Positions 22,585 to 31,296 of a stretch of DNA of 55,795 bases are shown in pieces; within the stretch, counting starts at the first letter, position 1, and each line of letters begins with the position of its first letter. The DNA lies in NCBI GenBank assembly GCA_030041305.1, contig JASHOC010000243.1:1-55795 (forward strand). Reading direction: 5' to 3'. The translations under genes were made by a program, and so were the position numbers. The DNA comes from Acidobacteriaceae bacterium (GTDB lineage Bacteria; Acidobacteriota; Terriglobia; Terriglobales; Acidobacteriaceae). Under the pieces are notes generated by a model, which ran no database searches, was not told the DNA's origin, and worked only from the letters and a program-made list of their open reading frames with translations.

Positions 22585-22692
22585 GCTGCCATTATCGATG
22601 CAGAAGCAGCCCCGCCGGTTCGCCCTGCCTCGGGTTCACGCCCGTCGCTCCCGCCAGAGCCTCGCGCCCCAAGCGCCGAATGACCGAAACCA

Positions 22693-24159
22693 TCAAAACC
22701 TATACGTAAGACCAATATTGACGAACCCAATATCTTTCGACGGAGGGGATTGCCGCAGGAAGGTCCCCGTCACGAAACCGGCGAGATTCAAAGCTGCCAG
22801 GAAGTGCTCGCTGATCGCCCAGCGAATCTCCAGATTGGGTTGGCTGCCGGCAAAGCGCGCGTCCCTGGGATTCGCCGGCCGTAGGGGCACGTTTTCGAAG
22901 CTATAGAGCGCATCGTTTGTGCTCTCGCGCCAGAACCAGATCCAACACAGATCTCCGGTCACATTCTCCAAGGGGTGGAACCAAAAATGTGGCTGAACAT
23001 CCAGTAGATTTGCCGGCCCAATCAGCGCGAACTTCGGCCCGAAATAAGCGCCTCGCGGAAACAGCGCGTTAAATGTCCCTAGCCGGTTCGGCGTGCCATT
23101 GTCCCCGCTGAGGGCGTCGGCCTGCAAACCGAAACGCGCCCGCCACACCTCGCCGGGAGGCGTCCACCCGATATTGGCTTCAGCCCCCCATGCACGGATC
23201 GAGCGAGTCCCGAATGAGCCCCACTGGAAAACAGTCTCAACGTTATAATCAAAACCCGCCCTCGGCGGCTCGCCCGGCAGACGATTGAAATAGCGCCCTG
23301 CAATCATGCGCCGCTGCTCGCGCCCGGATTGGTCGCCGTACATCGACGACTTCGCATCGTAATCGAGAAAGTAGGCATCGGACAGGAACCGCGGGCTCCA
23401 GCGCAGATTCGACGCGTACACGCCCCACAAAGTAACCCCCGGGTCAGGCGCGTCGTCCCAGGCGCCTGTGTTGATCTCTACCGGCTTGACGGCGATCACA
23501 TCGATGCGCCCCCTCGGCTTGTCGTAGCCTGCACGCACGCCATCGAACGCGCTTCGTACATTCACTCCCTCGTTGTCATCCACAAGGCGTCCCGTTCCCA
23601 GCACGACCTCCTGGCGCCCGACCGCTACATCCCAACCGGGGTGTGGATTGTGCAGATTGCTCCCGAACTCGACAAAACCCTCATGTCCATCGGCAATGTC
23701 CTTATCGATTCCCGGTAGCGGATATTTGCCCGTGAACTCATCGAACGCCAAAGTCAGAAACACGCGCGCATGATTTCCCAGGCGCAGGTCGATATCGGGC
23801 ATCAGTCGTTCCACAACATCGCCAGTCACATTCTGCGGCCCGGCGCCCCAGTCATTGTTGTTGAGATACTGAAACTCCGTGCGATCCTCAAGCCCCAGGG
23901 TCAGGTAGTTTGTTCCGGAATCGTTCAGCGGAATGAATTTCAATCGGTCGTACGCCTCGACTCGTAAGGACGGATCGCGTAGAAAGCTCCAGTCTTCAAA
24001 CCTCGGAAAAGGACTCAGTGGAGGCCGAACTCCCGGTTGTGGGGCATGGAGCGGCGTTGGGTCCGGCGTCTGCGCCTTCAGCGCGCCCGCAACCAACAGG
24101 CACAGCGCCAGAGCACACCAACAGCACGCCTGTCTCATCGATGCGTTCTTCAAAATCAT
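22693..24159 (-). CDS. Alginate-export-type outer-membrane beta-barrel
   Basis: 488 aa from the chosen start. A signal peptide (CCWCALALCLLVAGALKAQ) is followed by a barrel with alternating hydrophobic strands that ends in the outer-membrane C-terminal aromatic (GLTYRF). The body matches the alginate-export/AlgE-like porin family (RFEDWSFLRDPSLR, EDRTEFQYLNNNDWG, VGRQEVVLGTGRLVDDNEG, RFGLQADALSGDN). The real substrate is unknown, and no alginate biosynthesis genes are nearby, so this may be a general anionic-sugar porin. Starts at 24201 or 24138 are also possible; none has a clear RBS. Confidence 0.8.
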   Translation of the reverse strand: MILKNASMRQACCWCALALCLLVAGALKAQTPDPTPLHAPQPGVRPPLSPFPRFEDWSFLRDPSLRVEAYDRLKFIPLNDSGTNYLTLGLEDRTEFQYLNNNDWGAGPQNVTGDVVERLMPDIDLRLGNHARVFLTLAFDEFTGKYPLPGIDKDIADGHEGFVEFGSNLHNPHPGWDVAVGRQEVVLGTGRLVDDNEGVNVRSAFDGVRAGYDKPRGRIDVIAVKPVEINTGAWDDAPDPGVTLWGVYASNLRWSPRFLSDAYFLDYDAKSSMYGDQSGREQRRMIAGRYFNRLPGEPPRAGFDYNVETVFQWGSFGTRSIRAWGAEANIGWTPPGEVWRARFGLQADALSGDNGTPNRLGTFNALFPRGAYFGPKFALIGPANLLDVQPHFWFHPLENVTGDLCWIWFWRESTNDALYSFENVPLRPANPRDARFAGSQPNLEIRWAISEHFLAALNLAGFVTGTFLRQSPPSKDIGFVNIGLTYRF

Positions 24160-24264
24160 CCTTTGGCTTCTGGTTGTCACGAGGGGAGCGCAATTATCCA
24201 TCTTGCTTACTCAGGTTAGTTTCGCACTATGGACCAGAGTCGATTTCCAATCCCGCCATGGAGA

Positions 24265-24326
24265 AGCCGTGCCGCAAGCCAAACTGAGCTCTGTATCAGG
24301 GCACGGCTTTCAGCCGTGCCGCAAGC
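24265..24326. repeat. REP-like hairpin with direct repeat
   Basis: AGCCGTGCCGCAAGC occurs at 24265-24279 and again at 24312-24326. The second copy is the right arm of a 9-bp stem GGCACGGCT (24300-24308), loop TTC, AGCCGTGCC (24312-24320), followed by GCAAGCGCAAGAAAAAAAG. Confidence 0.75.
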
Positions 24327-24373
24327 GCAAGAAAAAAAGTCCGGGCTTTATTGAAGGCCGTAAAAGGAATGTC

Positions 24374-24416
24374 CTGTCATCCTGACCCTGAGCGCAGAGA
24401 AGGGGAAGGATCTGCG
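24374..24416. repeat. Dispersed GTCATCCTGA/AAGGATCT-type repeat
   Basis: The stretch starts TGTCATCCTGACCCTGAGCG and ends GGGGAAGGATCTGCG. It belongs to the widely scattered intergenic repeats with core GTCATCCTGAGCGAAGCGAAGGATCT found in several phyla, including Acidobacteria (from memory, not searched). Single copy in this window. Confidence 0.5.
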
Positions 24417-24784
24417 GCTGCCTTTCTCTATCGCAAGAGGACATTTGTTCTGCAGAAATCATAGCCCCTGAAGGATGTTCTCCGGTCGCCATGAAGGCAT
24501 TGACGCAACCAGATCAAGGTCTCCGGCCCCTTGTTTTGGCGCCAATGCGGATGCCCCATCTGGGAGCCCTCTGGGCACGGCGTCTTTGCTTTTGCCGCAA
24601 GGGTGGGAGGCGCAAATTCACGCGGCCACAGATATCTAGCCGTGTCGCTGGCTCTCGCCCATGCAATTACAAAAGCGCGTTCTGCACAACTCGAGCCTCG
24701 GAGGGATGCCCCTTCTTCTCGACTGCGGGTGTCTACAGAAACCGGCTCATCAGTGAACGCTGTTCGGTGGCCCAAATCTCGGCC

Positions 24785-25081
24785 TTACAGCTCAGTCTTG
24801 TAATCGACAACGACATCCAGGAAGTGCAAGTCATAAACCTCCCTATGCCCCTGTCCTCTGACATCCTCGCCCTTTAGATAATCCTCAAGATCACTGGCAT
24901 ACTGTCGCTCCGTGTTGCGCTTGCTGAAATGAACACTCCCATAAATCCCGAACAATTCCCCGCACCCGCACTTGACCTCGCCCCAAGGCTCATAAGCCCC
25001 CGGCCGAATATGAGCTGAAACTTCTTCAAGAGCCGCCATTTTGATTGCGATTGCATTGTTGATTGCCTTTGGAATTTTCAT
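24785..25081 (-). CDS. Small hypothetical protein, possibly leaderless
   Basis: 98 aa, not recognised. The central CGCGELFGIYGSVHF strand with two close Cys (C-x-C) could hold a metal half-site. The C-terminus is acidic and Tyr-rich (HREVYDLHFLDVVVDYKTEL). ATG 25081 was chosen because a TATACT -10-like box lies only 7 nt upstream, leaving room for a leaderless transcript and no Shine-Dalgarno. It diverges from the zinc-ribbon/Sel1 gene at 25208 and shares its 126-bp promoter gap. Confidence 0.55.
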   Translation of the reverse strand: MKIPKAINNAIAIKMAALEEVSAHIRPGAYEPWGEVKCGCGELFGIYGSVHFSKRNTERQYASDLEDYLKGEDVRGQGHREVYDLHFLDVVVDYKTEL

Positions 25082-25207
25082 GCGCGGGAGTATACCACCT
25101 GCGCCCCCGGCGACGTCGCAAAGTTCTTGCGATATCCGAACCCAAAATGGATCTTCGTTTGATCTTGAGAGTGCTAAACTGACGGCGAACTCCTGGGGAT
25201 CTCCAAG

Positions 25208-26404
25208 ATGGTCTGCACTGCTTGCGGCAAGGAAAGCGGGATCGATTTTAATTTCTGCCCCCAATGCGGAAGGCCGACGAATGCGATGCGCTCACTGGCC
25301 CACTTCAGCGAGGCGGCTCCGACGACCCAGTCGGCTGAGACGACCCAAGGGGAGCGTGCGGTTTCCGGGACCGCTGGAGCGACTATCTCCGCCGTCAAAG
25401 CCGGAACCGTCGTCTTCGCGGCATTTTCTGCAATTTGCCTGACGGTTTCGATCACTGAGGGCGTGGTTCCAATCCTCCTGATTGAGTCCGCCGGCTGGGC
25501 TGGGCTCGCTTGGTTCTGGCAGAGCAGGAAAGCTTACGGCGAGCTTGCGAAGGGCATCGTGACCACTCTCGCTATTGTCGTCGCGGTCGGCGAGGTTATT
25601 TATACCGCCATGCAGGCAAGCCCAAGCTCCCGACATGGCTCGCCGACGAGCCACGCACCTGTTTACCCCAGCGCCAGTACAGAGACAAACCTAAATGGGG
25701 ATTTCGCTAACCCGCCCACACGGTCAACGGTCGCAGACGTAAAGCCGTCCACGAAGCCTAAGCACGGGGAGAGTTCCAAGATTTCGACCCCCAAACTGAG
25801 TGCCGATGCGACCAGACGACAGGCGCTTAATCTCTACACCGACGGCAAATACCTGGAGGCGGCGCCCCTCCTGGACCGATCTTGCAAAAACGGTTACGGC
25901 TATACTTGTGAAGTACTTGGATTTATGTATGACATCGCGCTGGGCGTACCGGGCGACAGTTCTCGCGCCAAGGCCCTGTACCAACGCACCGTAAATCTCT
26001 ACTCTGACTCCTGCGACAGCGGCTCTGCCGACGGTTGCTCACATCTCGAGGATCTGTATGACGGCCAGGAGCAAATTGGAAGTCCCCACATCGACGAGAA
26101 ATACCTGCCAAGGAAGATCACGCTTTTCACCAATGCGTGCGATGCGCGAAGTGCGGAAGGTTGCCGATATTTAGGCGATCTATATTGGAAGGGCGAGGGC
26201 ACCGTGCAGGATCACGCGAAGGCGGCCGGATTCTATGCGAGGTCATGTGATGCAAATAACGGCGACGGCTGCACCGAACTCGCAAACAGCTACAAACTCG
26301 GTCTCGGCGTTGAGAAGAATGCAGCGCAAGCAAGAGAGCTCTTCGTTAAGGGTTGCAATCTGGGAACCCAATGGGCATGCGATGAGGTCAAGGAAACTCA
26401 ATGA
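25208..26404 (+). CDS. Zinc-ribbon, membrane-anchored Hcp/Sel1-repeat protein
   Basis: 398 aa. Residues 3-20 are a zinc ribbon (CTAC and CPQC). Two or three membrane helices lie between about 58 and 138. A Ser/Thr/Pro linker follows (140-200). From about 205 to the end there are Sel1-like repeats with the paired Cys of the Helicobacter cysteine-rich (Hcp) subclass: GYTCEVLGFMYDIALG, EGCRYLGDLYWKGEG, DGCTELANSYKLGLG, QWACDEV. Such repeats mediate protein contacts, and in Hcp the Cys pairs form disulfides, which suggests an extracytoplasmic C-terminus. Codon use looks less biased than in its neighbours, fitting an accessory region. Partner unknown. Confidence 0.72.
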   Translation: MVCTACGKESGIDFNFCPQCGRPTNAMRSLAHFSEAAPTTQSAETTQGERAVSGTAGATISAVKAGTVVFAAFSAICLTVSITEGVVPILLIESAGWAGLAWFWQSRKAYGELAKGIVTTLAIVVAVGEVIYTAMQASPSSRHGSPTSHAPVYPSASTETNLNGDFANPPTRSTVADVKPSTKPKHGESSKISTPKLSADATRRQALNLYTDGKYLEAAPLLDRSCKNGYGYTCEVLGFMYDIALGVPGDSSRAKALYQRTVNLYSDSCDSGSADGCSHLEDLYDGQEQIGSPHIDEKYLPRKITLFTNACDARSAEGCRYLGDLYWKGEGTVQDHAKAAGFYARSCDANNGDGCTELANSYKLGLGVEKNAAQARELFVKGCNLGTQWACDEVKETQ

Positions 26405-26531
26405 CGGTGGCGTGGAATTGGGTTTTCACGCTATACACCCCGGAATAGTGGAGACTCTAAGTTTGGTCTGGGCCTGGGCGAGCCCCTCTGCTGATGGAAC
26501 GTTAGCTGTCAGGGCTGGGTTACGCGTTGAA

Positions 26532-26849
26532 TCAAAACGAGGTCCAGAGCCAATAGAGAGTAAAGGCTGACGCCAGAATCAGAACGACCACCTTGAACCA
26601 GCGTATGAGTTGGAGGCAGTTAATCTCCTTGGGGACAAAATCCTGAAGCGGAATCACCGCGGCAAAAGTAGTGAACGTCAAAGCCACCTTTATCGGCAAA
26701 TCGTGCTGCCAGTCTCCATTGTTCGATCTTCCACTGAGGACAAAGAGAAAACTCAAGGCAACAAGCAGGTAATAAGACTTTTGGTTTAGCTCTGCCAGTC
26801 GATCTTTGATTTCGCGTAGTGGATCGTCCTGCTTCCCCGTCTCTTCCAT
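26532..26849 (-). CDS. Small three-helix membrane protein
   Basis: 105 aa, not recognised. A charged N-terminus (EETGKQDDPLREIKDRLAELNQ) probably forms a short amphipathic helix. Three membrane segments follow: YYLLVALSFLFVLSG, IKVALTFTTFAAVIPL and WFKVVVLILASAFTLYWLW. ATG 26849 has GGAGG 10 nt upstream; a TTG three codons earlier is closer to it. Single gene, function unknown. Confidence 0.55.
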   Translation of the reverse strand: MEETGKQDDPLREIKDRLAELNQKSYYLLVALSFLFVLSGRSNNGDWQHDLPIKVALTFTTFAAVIPLQDFVPKEINCLQLIRWFKVVVLILASAFTLYWLWTSF

Positions 26850-27048
26850 CTCTCGCAATTTCCTCCGAAACAGAGCTGGGGCATCCAGCTCGGAACTGGA
26901 TTTTGAGGTCCCAAAAGCTGAAGAGCCTCAACCCCACGAATATTACTCTTCGGGAGCCGGCTCCGCTTTCCGAGCCCGCCCCCACCGCGCATCCCGGCCC
27001 GCCGCCCTCACACGAACCTTGCCCAGTGCGCATGGTAACTTGGGGGGC

Positions 27049-27315
27049 ATGAACGTCCTCCATTGGCTTCTGGATGCCGATCCCGCGATTCGCTGGCAGG
27101 TTCTGCGCGATTTCGTCCATGCGCCGCCCGAGGCCGTCGCCGCCGAACGCGCCCGCACGGCCACGGAGGGCTGGGGAGCCAGGTTGCTCGCTCTGCAGGG
27201 CGGCGATCGCCAATGGGCCGGAGGCGCATGTTTCCCCGCCAATACCCTCAACGGTCCCACCACGGCGGTCGATCCCACCGCCTGTCAAGCCCCACTTCTT
27301 GCTCGCCTCCCGTAA
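27049..27315 (+). pseudogene. Truncated squalene-cyclase-like N-terminus
   Basis: ATG 27049 with a GGGGGG RBS opens a frame of 88 codons. The first ~65 residues (MNVLHWLLDADPAIRWQVLR..., then EGWGARLLALQ and QWAGGACFP) look like the start of the ~300-aa terpenoid-cyclase-fold proteins annotated as squalene cyclase in Acidobacteria and actinobacteria. After ACFPAN the reading changes to unrelated sequence (TLNGPTTAVDPTAC) and soon stops, with no continuation of the alpha-barrel in any frame. I infer a gene remnant left by deletion. Family recognition is from memory. Confidence 0.55.
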
Positions 27316-27729
27316 ACATCACCGATTCAATGGCTTAAAAGAATCGCAAATGTGCCGGTAATTTCCCGTGTTCGGCTAAACTTGCTCTTGAGAATCCACC
27401 CCAAGGGGGCCGATCTCCGGCCCGGCGTAGCTGCCGGGCCATAACTCTCTCGCTTTCAGGATCTTTGAAGCAAGTTTTCTGGAATCAGCGAGTTGCGGCA
27501 GATTCCCTTCCGTAACCCACGAATTATGAGGAACTTACAGAAAACACCCCGGGGGGTGGGGGATAGGGGGTGTTGCGCTATAGCGGTTCTCCAATTGGTG
27601 TAGAGCAGAACCTCGAACGTTGAGTGGCGTTTTTCCCAAGAAAACGCCACCTGGCACGCCCCTCAAAACTCCACGGGAATTGGAGAACCGCCGTAAATTA
27701 GCTGTTTTTCCACGCGCCGAAGCCGGGTC
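27316..27729. other. Intergenic region, 414 bp
   Basis: No gene. It contains a G-rich inverted repeat, AACACCCC (27543-27550) with GGGGTGTT (27567-27574), and immediately after it the structured element copy B (27583-27691). The ppiD stop follows 38 bp later on the opposite strand. Confidence 0.8.
27583..27691. repeat. Structured intergenic element, copy B
   Basis: Perfect 14-bp terminal inverted repeat: GCGGTTCTCCAATT (27583-27596) and AATTGGAGAACCGC (27678-27691). The inner hairpin is GTGGCGTTTT (27624-27633) with AAAACGCCAC (27641-27650), one bulged T, a C-G pair and a CCAA loop. The alternative hairpin GGTTCT (27585-27590) with AGAACC (27607-27612) overlaps the outer stem. The distance from element start to TGAGTGGCG is 38 bp, exactly as in copy A. 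Confidence 0.85.
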
Positions 27730-29712
27730 TCACATCCCCGGCGCCTGCTGTCCCGGCTGGCCCTGCGGCTTGGCGTTCATGCGGATCAGCCCGTGCTGCC
27801 GGTAGTTGTCCCACACGTTGCTGAGGAACACGCTGAACGCCTGCTCCCGCCGCTGCGACAGAATTTGGTCGCGTGTCTGGTCGAAGTTCTGGTCCACCTC
27901 GGCCGCCGTGGGCTCCTGCTTATCCACCAGCTTCGCCACCACGCCGTTCTGCTGCGTGTCGATGGGCCCGCTGATCGCGCCCACGCTCATGTCGAAGAGC
28001 TGCGGCGCCACATCGCCCACCGACCCCAGGTCCGGAACCTGCCCGGTCTGGCCCACCAAGTCGCTGGTTTTCACCGTCGCGCCTTCCGCCTTGGCCGCCT
28101 TCGCCAGATCGCTCATGGCTTTTGCCTTGTCGGCAAGCTCCTGGGTCTTCTGGTTGAGCAGCGCCGGCAGGTGCTCCTGGCGATAATCGTCCACTACGTG
28201 CGATTTCCACTCCGCGAAGGTCGGCGCATGCGCTGGCACAATGCCCGTCACCTGAAAAACGGCGTATCCTTCGCCGTCCTGCGCATATTCCGGCGGCGCG
28301 CCCGGTTGCATCGTGAACGCCTTCGACAGGATCTGGGTGCTGTCGGGCAGCGCCGCAATCACGCCCTGCTGCGCCACCGGCGGCGTCGTCGCCACCTGCA
28401 ATTGATGCGCCGCCGCTGTCTTCGCCAGCCCGTCCTTGATCGCCTCGGAAGTCAGCGTCTGCGCGTAGTTCTGCTGCGCCTGCTGGGACTGGTCGCGGAT
28501 CAGCGTCGCCTGTATCGTAGGCAGCACCTGGTTCAGCGACTGGGTGGCGGCCGGTTTGCGCTCCTCCACCTGCACCACGTGGTAGCCGAATTGGCTCTTC
28601 ACAATCGCAATTTGGCCTATTTTCTGCGTAAAGATGGCGTTGTCGAACTCCGGCACCATCCGGCCGCGTTGGACAAAGCCCAGTTCGCCGCCGTTGTCTT
28701 TGCTGCCCGGATCATCGGAGTATTTCTTCGCCAGCTCCTTCCAGTTTCCCCCGGCCTGCAGTTGCTTGAGCACCATCTCCGCCTTGGCCTTGGCTGCGGC
28801 GTCAATCTTGGCGTCGGCCCCCGCCGCCACGCTGATCAGAATATGTCGCGACTGCACCTCTTCCGGAGTTTGATAATCGGCCAGGTGCGCATTGTAATAA
28901 TCTTCGATCTGCTGCTGCGTCGGCTGGGTGACGCCTCCCGGAACCTGGTTCGCCGCAAATGAGAAATAGGTGATCGTGCGCTCTTCCGGCACGGCCTTCG
29001 CGTACCGCGCGGCGTTCAGCTTAAAGAACGCCTCCAGTTGCGCGTCGGTGGGGTTGATCGTCTTGCTCAGGTCGTTGCCTGAAACCACCGCATAGTCGAA
29101 CTTGATCTTGATGTTTTTCTTGCGATAGCTGTCGCGCACTTCCTGCGGGCTCACCGTCACTCCGGCGGTGATCAGCGCCTGCAGACGCCGCAAGATGATG
29201 TCGTCCTTGATCCCCTTTTCAAAGTCCGGAACCGACATGTTCAGCCGATCGTTCACCAGCTCGGCGTACTGCTGCTCGCCGATAAATTTCCCGTCCGGAA
29301 AAAGCACCTGCCCCGTCGGCCCGGTGCGCAGGTACTGGCGCACATCGTCGTCCGACGCCGTAATCCCCAGCTTCTTGGCCTCTTCCAGCAGCACTTGCTG
29401 CTGCACTAGTTGCTGGCCCACCCGCTGCTCGAAGAAGTTCAGCAGCATCTGGTTGTCGGCATATTGCGGTCCCTGCTGCTGCAACTGCTGGCGCGCCACC
29501 TGCTCCACGCGCTGCTGGCTGACGGGGTCGCCCGTGGAAAGAAAGCGGCTGTACCAATGGGGGTACACAATCGCGTACTCGTCGGCCCCCGGCGCACCCA
29601 GCCCCGCCAGTCCTGGAATCAGGTACACTACCATGCCGACCGAGGCAACGGCGATCACAATCACAAGAAGCGCCTTGGTCAGGCGGTTATCCGTTTGCAG
29701 AAAACGAATCAT
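27730..29712 (-). CDS. ppiD: Periplasmic folding chaperone PpiD (parvulin-type isomerase)
   Basis: 660 aa. It starts with MIRFLQTDNRLTKALLVIVIAVASVGMVVYLIP, a single inner-membrane anchor. A SurA-like N-terminal chaperone domain (about 60-220, Gln-rich) precedes a parvulin PPIase domain (about 285-390; SRHILISV, YSDDPGSKDNGGELGFV, FGYHVVQVEER). A further C-terminal SurA-like part follows. PpiD assists folding of periplasmic and outer-membrane proteins at the Sec translocon exit. The layout and length (E. coli PpiD ~620 aa) agree. Monocistronic, with a 9-bp-style repeat region upstream. Confidence 0.88.
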   Translation of the reverse strand: MIRFLQTDNRLTKALLVIVIAVASVGMVVYLIPGLAGLGAPGADEYAIVYPHWYSRFLSTGDPVSQQRVEQVARQQLQQQGPQYADNQMLLNFFEQRVGQQLVQQQVLLEEAKKLGITASDDDVRQYLRTGPTGQVLFPDGKFIGEQQYAELVNDRLNMSVPDFEKGIKDDIILRRLQALITAGVTVSPQEVRDSYRKKNIKIKFDYAVVSGNDLSKTINPTDAQLEAFFKLNAARYAKAVPEERTITYFSFAANQVPGGVTQPTQQQIEDYYNAHLADYQTPEEVQSRHILISVAAGADAKIDAAAKAKAEMVLKQLQAGGNWKELAKKYSDDPGSKDNGGELGFVQRGRMVPEFDNAIFTQKIGQIAIVKSQFGYHVVQVEERKPAATQSLNQVLPTIQATLIRDQSQQAQQNYAQTLTSEAIKDGLAKTAAAHQLQVATTPPVAQQGVIAALPDSTQILSKAFTMQPGAPPEYAQDGEGYAVFQVTGIVPAHAPTFAEWKSHVVDDYRQEHLPALLNQKTQELADKAKAMSDLAKAAKAEGATVKTSDLVGQTGQVPDLGSVGDVAPQLFDMSVGAISGPIDTQQNGVVAKLVDKQEPTAAEVDQNFDQTRDQILSQRREQAFSVFLSNVWDNYRQHGLIRMNAKPQGQPGQQAPGM

Positions 29713-30136
29713 GGGGTTGGAATCAGACCTTCAACTCTCTACGCGGAACAGGCCCGGCACTCCGGGTAATTTCACGGATCCAGGCCTGCGAATGCGCAAT
29801 GTTCGCTCGAGGCGACTCAACCATTATAGATGAGAGGGAATCCGGGCAGGACTCCGGAACCGCTCGGACGGGCCTCGCAATCAGCCATATACTCACACTT
29901 TTTCCGGTACCTCCTTGTCCCCTCTCTTTCGTTCCCTTGTTCCCTTATTCCTTTGTTCCCTGATTTCCTTGTTCCCTCGTTCACTGACTTACTCCTGATC
30001 CCAGACCCCTGATCCCTGACTCTTGCCCCCTCCGACTTGCCTGGCGCCGCCATTTGGGGTACCCTCATCCCGTTCAGTCTGAACGGGATATTGGGGCCGC
30101 AAAAGTTCTCGAGCCCAAGCGCCCGGAGAAGAAGAT
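29713..30136. other. Intergenic region, 424 bp, divergent ppiD/ppk2
   Basis: No gene. Contains the T/C-rich degenerate array at 29911-30030 and must hold promoters for both neighbours; no clear -35/-10 pair was identified. Confidence 0.7.
29911..30030. repeat. Degenerate 7-9 bp tandem array, TTGTTCCC type
   Basis: Repeated words TTGTTCCC, TTATTCC, TTTGTTCCC, TGATTTCC, TTGTTCCC, TCGTTCAC and then TGATCCC/CTGATCCC copies run for ~120 bp. Strand-asymmetric (pyrimidine-rich on the plus strand). Confidence 0.7.
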
Positions 30137-31045
30137 ATGGCGGAAAAACAGAACCATAAGCATCATCGAAACGGTCATAACCACAAGCACGAGAACGAAA
30201 ACGCCGCGAAGGTCCGTGCCGAAGAGGCCAACGGAAAACAATACGCCCAACCCTCCGCCGTTCCCCTCCGTCTGGGCAAAGACTGCCATTACCAGCGCGA
30301 GTTGCGCCGCCTCCAGATTGAACTGGTCAAACTGCAGGAGTGGATTCGCCATAAGGGTCTCCGCGTCGTCGTCCTGTTCGAAGGCCGCGACGCCGCCGGC
30401 AAGGGCGGAGCGATCAAGCGCGTTACTGAGTCGCTCAATCCTCGCATCTGCCGCGTCGTCGCCTTGGGCACCCCCACGGAGCGCGAGAAGACCCAATGGT
30501 ATTTCCAGCGCTACGTCGCCCACCTGCCCGCGGCGGGCGAAATGGTGCTCTTCGACCGCAGTTGGTACAACCGCGCCGGGGTCGAGCGGGTGATGGGCTT
30601 CTGCACCCAGGCCGAGTACACGGATTTCCTGCAGAGCTGCCCGGAGTTCGAGCGCATGTTAATCCGCTCCGGCATCATCCTCATTAAATATTGGTTTTCG
30701 GTCAGCGACGAGGAGCAGGAGCGCCGCTTCCAGGAGCGCATGGATACGCCCACCAAGCGCTGGAAGCTGAGTCCCATGGATCTCGAATCGCGCAAGCACT
30801 GGGCCGACTACTCCCGCGCCAAGGATGAAATGTTCGCCGTCACCGACACCCGACAGTCGCCCTGGTACGTGGTCAACGCCGAAAACAAAAAGTGCGCCCG
30901 CCTCAACGTGATTCAACACCTGCTCTCCATGATCCCCTATCGCGACCTCACGCCCGAGCCGCTCAAGCTGCCGGCTCTCGGCAAATCCAAATACGTTCGG
31001 CCGCCTATCCAGGAGCAGACCTTCATCCCCGAGCTTTACAAGTAG
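30137..31045 (+). CDS. ppk2: Polyphosphate kinase 2
   Basis: 302 aa. PPK2 enzymes phosphorylate NDP (class I) or other nucleotides using polyphosphate. Visible: Walker A-like GRDAAGKGG (83-91), the Walker B/lid region DRSWYNRAGVERVMGF, and the ending YVRPPIQEQTFIPELY. The N-terminal ~20 residues are His-rich (HKHHRNGHNHKHEN), which is an addition to the family core and might bind metal. ATG 30137 is preceded by GGAGAAG at 7 nt. A strong GC hairpin follows the stop codon. Confidence 0.93.
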   Translation: MAEKQNHKHHRNGHNHKHENENAAKVRAEEANGKQYAQPSAVPLRLGKDCHYQRELRRLQIELVKLQEWIRHKGLRVVVLFEGRDAAGKGGAIKRVTESLNPRICRVVALGTPTEREKTQWYFQRYVAHLPAAGEMVLFDRSWYNRAGVERVMGFCTQAEYTDFLQSCPEFERMLIRSGIILIKYWFSVSDEEQERRFQERMDTPTKRWKLSPMDLESRKHWADYSRAKDEMFAVTDTRQSPWYVVNAENKKCARLNVIQHLLSMIPYRDLTPEPLKLPALGKSKYVRPPIQEQTFIPELYK

Positions 31046-31054
31046 AGAACGGAG

Positions 31055-31074
31055 CAGGGGCCTTGAGGCCCCTG
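31055..31074 (+). terminator. Hairpin after ppk2
   Basis: CAGGGGCC (31055-31062), loop TTGA, GGCCCCTG (31067-31074): an 8-bp GC stem 10 bp after the ppk2 stop. No T run follows, so termination is inferred. Confidence 0.45.
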
Positions 31075-31296
31075 AATCCAAGCCCAGAATTCGAACCGCT
31101 TTGCAGGCTGCGGAAGAAAACTTCAAGCGACTGAAGCTTTGCATTCAGGACACAGTTTCAGCCGCGCCAACACTTCGGCAAGCGCCCAGACAACCTTTGG
31201 CTGCAACGGCGAGGAGTACGTCGAAGCATATCCGGCCCTCGCGATCGATTCGCGTGGCGGACAGGACGAGAGAAGAAGTGAAAGCGCCGCGGCGGC

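Larger units (their letters stand above)
24202..24784. other. Intergenic region, 583 bp, repeat-rich
   Basis: No gene recognised. It carries two copies of a 15-bp word with a REP-like hairpin (24265-24326) and a dispersed GTCATCCTGA...GGAAGGATCT type repeat (24374-24416). Confidence 0.75.

Noticed and set aside
24428..24775. A 115-codon minus-strand frame in the repeat-rich gap
   Set aside because: It reads through the dispersed repeats, has no RBS and yields an unlikely composition with no recognisable motif.
27583..27691. Insertion-sequence end or MITE
   Set aside because: Terminal repeats of the two copies are not the same sequence, no target-site duplication is visible and no transposase is present in the window. 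Not fully excluded.
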